From assembly GCA_019359545.1 (NCBI GenBank), contig JAHHHB010000076.1:1-34765 (forward strand): a DNA stretch of 34,765 nucleotides, in the 5' to 3' direction. The notes beneath the pieces are model-generated. The model saw nothing but the letters and a program-made list of their open reading frames with translations. It was not told where the DNA came from and did not search any database. Origin of the DNA: Desmonostoc geniculatum HA4340-LM1 (GTDB taxonomy: Bacteria; Cyanobacteriota; Cyanobacteriia; Cyanobacteriales; Nostocaceae). Made by a program: the position numbers and the translations under genes. This document shows, piece by piece, positions 31,457 to 34,765 of the stretch; the first letter of the stretch is position 1, and every line of letters begins with the position of its first letter.

Positions 31457-31827
31457 CGATCGCCCACCATATCATTTTCAGGTAATTAAACCATATGGTA
31501 CGGTAGCACCGCTGTGCATAGGTGTCAACTTAACGTGAAACCCTTATCAAGACCTGATATTGAGTTCATTCACTTCCCATTACTCACCCCGTCACCCCAC
31601 CCCGGTTTTGTCTAAAGCCAAAACCGCCCCTCCCCTTGCTAAGGGGAGGGGTTGGGGGTGGGGTAAAACGTATGTGGAACAAGCATTTGAGCTTAAGTTG
31701 ACACCAATGACCGCTGTGCTACCCTACAAAGGATTGTGGTTCAAATAGATGAAAATTGCTGTAAAGGGGGCGATATTCCCCCCTGTTCTCCGTTATTGAG
31801 ATGCTGCCAGAAAACTAGTATCTTTAA
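31457..31827. other. Intergenic region holding the MITE-like element copy B
   Basis: About 370 bases between the convergent TPR and GH13 genes, mostly filled by the 222-bp element. No gene. A short T/C-rich tail with GGGGGCGATATTCCCCCC near 31767-31784 is a possible GH13 terminator hairpin. Confidence 0.65.
31502..31723 (+). mobile_element. MITE-like palindromic element, copy B (222 bp)
   Basis: Terminal inverted repeats: left GGTAGCACCGCTGTGCATAG followed by GTGTCAACTTAA; right end reads as its inverted match (TTAAGTTGACACC … GTGCTACC). Inner 13-base arms GGTGTCAACTTAA at 31521-31533 and 31693-31705 are perfect. The centre holds a CCTCCCCTTGCTAAGGGGAGG hairpin. No coding capacity. Related to copy A at 28881-29056 and to the palindrome at 15754-15783. 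Confidence 0.8.
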
Positions 31828-33486
31828 TTACTGCCAAACAAACACTTTAGCTTCGTATGGTCCCAAATCAGTGATGATGCCATCGTCACCACCTTCCACA
31901 TCATAATTCGCAGTCCATTCGTGCCATGTTCCACCGCTAGGAAAGTTAGGAACATGATAGCCAGCTAGGAAATTTTCTGAGAAATTCGCTACCACGACTA
32001 CGCGAGAACCTTGTTCGTTCCAACGGCTATAAGCTAATACTTTTGCCTCTGGATTTTCGTGGATAAAATCAATATTTTCTGTGTAGAGAGCATGATTACT
32101 TTTACGCAGATTAGTTAAACCTTTGTAATATTCAAATAAACCACGATTTAAATCATTACCCAACAGTGTCCAATCGATTTTAGCTGACTCAGGTTGCTTA
32201 GGTTTGTACTCGCCAAATTCCTCTCCCATCCAAATCAAAGGCACACCAATAGCAGTCATCAGGATAGCTACTCCTAATTTAATCCGCCTAAAAGCTTCTT
32301 GATCAAAAATCTCACGGTTACCCAGTTCTACCATGAGATGATTATGGTCATGGTTAGTGAGATAATTTACCACATTAGTAGCACCCAAGAAACCTTGACG
32401 TTTGCAGTCAATAACATCTTTAAGACGCTCTAAATCAAATGTATCGCCGCAGATATGCTCTAAAATGCAGTGATAAAAACTATCATGCCAGCAACCATCC
32501 ATCGGCCCATCGACATTGGTTATGCTGGTAGTTTCAGGAATGTGTTCGGCAACGTTATAAAAAGGTTTTGCACCAGCAGTATTTTTAGCTTCTTGCACAA
32601 TCCAGTGCATGAAATCATAGTTAGCAATTTGCCGCGCTGCATCATAGCGAATACCATCAAGATGAAATTCCGTAATCCAATAACGGATTGTTTCACCAAT
32701 AAATTTTCGCGCTGGAAAAGTATCTAAATTTTCGTCGTAATGTTCATAATTAAACTCAGGACCCCAGTTATTATCAGGGTCACGAGGCGAGTGATGATAC
32801 CAATAATCGTGGTCAATTTGTGTTAACGGACTGGATGCTTCCGAGTGGTTATAAATTCCATCATTAATTACACGAATGCCTCTAGCATGACACTCATCAA
32901 TCAAGTTTTTCAACTCAGCAGTAGTACCATAACTAGATTCTGTTGCAAAGAAGTGGCGGGGATTATAACCCCAGCTATGATCGCCAGGATATTCTTTTAT
33001 TGGCATCAACTCAATAGCATTGATTCCTAATTCACACAAATAATCTAACTTTTCAACAATATGTTTGTATTTGCCTCGTGCATAAGGGTCATCTTCACCA
33101 CCAGAAAAATCACCAACATGCAGTTCATAAATTACTAATTCATGGTCAGCAGGTAAAGGTTTATCATCATGTCGCCAAACATAGGTATCAACAATTCTTT
33201 CCCCATCTTTGATGCGGATAATACCATTATCTTCTCCACCCACTTCATCTATATCAGTTGCATAGGGATCTGTGACATCAACCCATTGTTCTGGTTCAAA
33301 AAACCATGAATTTGTTTGGACACGGAATTTATATTGATAAGCGCCATCTTCTAATTCAACACTTGTGCGGAAATAGCCATCATCACCTTTTTCCATAGGA
33401 ATTTCTTGCCAATCAGAAAAAGAACCAATTAATGCGGCTCCTTTGTTGTAGGGTGCAAATAAATTAAATTCAATTGGCTTTGCCAT
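31828..33486 (-). CDS. GH13 alpha-amylase/branching-enzyme-like protein with N-terminal CBM48
   Basis: 552 residues from ATG 33486, placed at MAKPIEFNLFAPYNKGAALI, where homology to CBM48 (IGSFSDWQEIPMEKGDDGYF) begins. The frame remains open for 60 codons upstream to 33666, but that part is low in conservation features. The catalytic barrel shows GINAIELMPIKEY, GYNPRHFFATESSYG, nucleophile Asp in LDGIRYDAARQ, general acid Glu in NVAEHIPE, and the third Asp in YLTNHDHNH. A beta-sandwich C-domain closes the protein (SRVVVVANFSENFLAGYHV). The architecture fits glucan-branching or trehalose-hydrolase-like GH13 enzymes; alpha-1,4/1,6-glucan is the likely substrate (glycogen metabolism), but branching versus hydrolysis cannot be settled from motifs alone. 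Confidence 0.88.
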   Translation of the reverse strand: MAKPIEFNLFAPYNKGAALIGSFSDWQEIPMEKGDDGYFRTSVELEDGAYQYKFRVQTNSWFFEPEQWVDVTDPYATDIDEVGGEDNGIIRIKDGERIVDTYVWRHDDKPLPADHELVIYELHVGDFSGGEDDPYARGKYKHIVEKLDYLCELGINAIELMPIKEYPGDHSWGYNPRHFFATESSYGTTAELKNLIDECHARGIRVINDGIYNHSEASSPLTQIDHDYWYHHSPRDPDNNWGPEFNYEHYDENLDTFPARKFIGETIRYWITEFHLDGIRYDAARQIANYDFMHWIVQEAKNTAGAKPFYNVAEHIPETTSITNVDGPMDGCWHDSFYHCILEHICGDTFDLERLKDVIDCKRQGFLGATNVVNYLTNHDHNHLMVELGNREIFDQEAFRRIKLGVAILMTAIGVPLIWMGEEFGEYKPKQPESAKIDWTLLGNDLNRGLFEYYKGLTNLRKSNHALYTENIDFIHENPEAKVLAYSRWNEQGSRVVVVANFSENFLAGYHVPNFPSGGTWHEWTANYDVEGGDDGIITDLGPYEAKVFVWQ

Positions 33487-33809
33487 AGAAGTGTTTGTAA
33501 TATCAAGGGTTGATAGAAGTATTCTCTGATGGTTAATTACATTTGCAAATCGCTCTTGAGAATGAATTGAATAAGTAGTGCTTCTATCTTCAGGAATAAT
33601 TGATAAATATTTTTTCGGGAATTTAGCTGTTTTTATTGAATTTTGACTTTTTATAGTATTTAGCAATTAAAACATCATGGAGATAGTAAACATAAAATTA
33701 CTTTCAACAAGGCCAAAATTGATTCAGAATTCAGGATTCTGAATCAATCAGTAGCGGTTCTAAATTATCCACTTTAAGCATTGCTGAACTGAGAATTCTG
33801 AATTTTATT
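33487..33809. other. Upstream region of GH13 with AATTCAGAATTC-type repeats
   Basis: It carries an open extension of the GH13 frame to 33666 (possible longer N-terminus) and mirrored GATTCAGAATTCAGGATTCT GAATC repeats at 33721-33745 plus GAGAATTCTGAATTT near 33790. No separate gene. Confidence 0.5.
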
Positions 33810-34187
33810 TTAATTAATTTTGCCGCTATTTTGTTGGAGATAACTTAACAACCAATTCGCAGCTGTAGCCCTGCGAGTTTGTCGAGGGCCGAATTCACCA
33901 ATTTTGTAACCTTTGAAGCCCAGTTTTTGTTTGAGTGATTGTTTATTTTCAGTAGGAATGGAACGAGTTAACTTGACTGTTGCGGGGCGAGAATCAATAA
34001 AATCTGGTGGTTGTGGGTACTCATCCTGCCATTCTGGTGCAACTTGGCTAGTATCCCATTGTCCAGTTGATGAATTATAGCGATAGCCTAAATAATGCCA
34101 TAGCAACTGATTAACTGTGGCATCATCTAGTTCTTCGTTGAGAATTGCCCAAATTGTGTCTGTATTGAGTGGTGGCAGATTAGACAT
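33810..34187 (-). CDS. DUF1823 family protein
   Basis: 125 residues, cytoplasmic, cyanobacteria-restricted family without known function. Opens LPPLNTDTIWAILNEELDDA, VNQLLWHYLGYRYNSSTGQW and continues PDFIDSRPATVKLTRSIPTE, KQKLGFKGYKIGEFGPRQTR, RATAANWLLSYLQQ, all matching the family pattern as I remember it. Complete in length. Located just upstream of the GH13 gene on the same strand with 320 bases between, so probably separately transcribed. Confidence 0.88.
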   Translation of the reverse strand: MSNLPPLNTDTIWAILNEELDDATVNQLLWHYLGYRYNSSTGQWDTSQVAPEWQDEYPQPPDFIDSRPATVKLTRSIPTENKQSLKQKLGFKGYKIGEFGPRQTRRATAANWLLSYLQQNSGKIN

Positions 34188-34378
34188 AAGTAAGTAAGAA
34201 TTCAGAATCCAGAAATTAGAATTTAAGAAAACCTTTATGATTAGCCTATTACACTTCTAAAGACAGGGGCAATTTTATTTTTATCTACACCTGCTGGAAG
34301 ATTTATCTACTACAAGCATTAGACAAACTACTAAAGAGATCCTAGATCGGGGGATTCGCTTTCCTCAGGAGGAAAATT

Positions 34379-34624
34379 ATGGGAATAGGCGATTTGTTTA
34401 GAAATCTAGTCGGTGGCATCCAGAAACGACGTGATGAAGAGTGGGATAATGGCGATCGCACTCTATACAGTTATCGCCCCGAAGACGACGATGAACACCG
34501 CGACTACAGATATCGCGGCGAAGATGACGAGGACGAAGACTATGGGTACAGATATCGCCGCAATGAAGACGAAAACACTGAGTACACATATCGTGACGAA
34601 GACGAAGAGGAAGACCGCGATTAA
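34379..34624 (+). CDS. Small acidic Tyr/Arg/Asp-rich repeat protein
   Basis: 81 residues with a strong ribosome binding site AGGAGG 7 bases before ATG. Residues 1-19 (MGIGDLFRNLVGGIQKRRD) form a short amphipathic helix. The rest is a disordered polyampholyte built on an imperfect unit like YRYRGEDDEDEDYG (units near 45, 56 and 68). Repeats, charge and start signal argue that this is a real gene, although an antisense frame also stays open. I do not know the family. A terminator-like hairpin follows at 34647-34677. The role may be RNA or membrane surface binding by charge (speculative). Confidence 0.75.
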   Translation: MGIGDLFRNLVGGIQKRRDEEWDNGDRTLYSYRPEDDDEHRDYRYRGEDDEDEDYGYRYRRNEDENTEYTYRDEDEEEDRD

Positions 34625-34646
34625 TTTCGCAAGTTCTAGATGAACT

Positions 34647-34677
34647 ACCCATAGTTGGCTTCGCCTGAACTATGGGT
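34647..34677 (+). terminator. Hairpin terminator after the small acidic gene
   Basis: ACCCATAGTT (34647-34656) pairs with AACTATGGGT (34668-34677), loop GGCTTCGCCTG, then TTC. A third related unit CCCATAGTTCG follows at 34686-34696, so it is also a small repeat. Confidence 0.65.
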
Positions 34678-34765
34678 TTCTACATCCCATAGTTCGTTAC
34701 TAGTAGAAGCTTCTATAGATTTTTGACGCTTCTTAGCCCCCAGTTGCCGCATCGATCCAGCTTGC

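Noticed and set aside
34398..34652. An 84-codon minus-strand frame opposite the small acidic gene.
   Set aside because: Cys/Arg/His-rich antisense product without a ribosome binding site; the plus-strand gene has AGGAGG and a repeat structure.

Overview
The window reads as a chromosomal segment of a filamentous heterocyst-type cyanobacterium (Nostocales). The evidence is the dense scatter of the HIP1 octamer GCGATCGC, heptanucleotide tandem repeats typical of Nostoc relatives, a ferredoxin-dependent sulfite reductase, a VTE6-like DUF92 kinase, CobL, and several cyanobacteria-restricted families such as DUF1823. There is no rRNA, CRISPR array, phage module or intact transposase. One tRNA gene is present (Arg, anticodon UCU).

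Layout. 1-4.7 kb: a minus-strand export cluster made of a parvulin-type PPIase, a cNMP-binding/C39-like/ABC exporter, and the broken 5' end of a large CARDB-repeat surface protein. 5.1-8.7 kb: a DUF92 kinase, a VOC protein, a lipase and an unknown protein with a membrane-binding N-terminus. 8.7-13.2 kb: a VIT/VWA gene split by a deletion, two convergent genes truncated at one junction, then rsmE with a Uma2 gene. 13.4-20.6 kb: sulfite reductase with an unusual C-terminal ribbon-helix-helix, an outer-membrane protein, an ADP-ribosylglycohydrolase, and an operon of a polytopic membrane protein and an HTH/acidic protein. 20.9-25.4 kb: tRNA-Arg followed by a graveyard of toxin/defence remnants (a frameshifted possible DarT-like gene, higA with a nonsense codon, the 3' end of higB, and two Uma2 fragments forming a duplication) around an intact BASS transporter. 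25.4-28.6 kb: a META lipoprotein, a secreted protein, cobL, and a divergent IF-3 paralogue with a likely AUU/AUC start. 28.6-31.7 kb: a STAND-type TPR protein that has lost its NTPase core, preceded by a TPR/PIN chimera and bracketed by two inverted copies of a MITE-like element. 31.8-34.7 kb: a GH13 enzyme, DUF1823 and a small acidic protein.

The dominant theme is gene erosion and small-repeat activity. About ten loci are split, truncated or fused, and short repeats have entered two otherwise intact housekeeping reading frames (DUF92 and rsmE). The most unusual items are the sulfite reductase with a DNA-binding-type tail, the NTPase-less STAND protein, the IF-3 paralogue, the MITE-like family, and the membrane protein/HTH operon of unknown role. 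The exact 127-bp repeat at the window edge may be an assembly effect, so the neighbouring frame break should be treated with caution.
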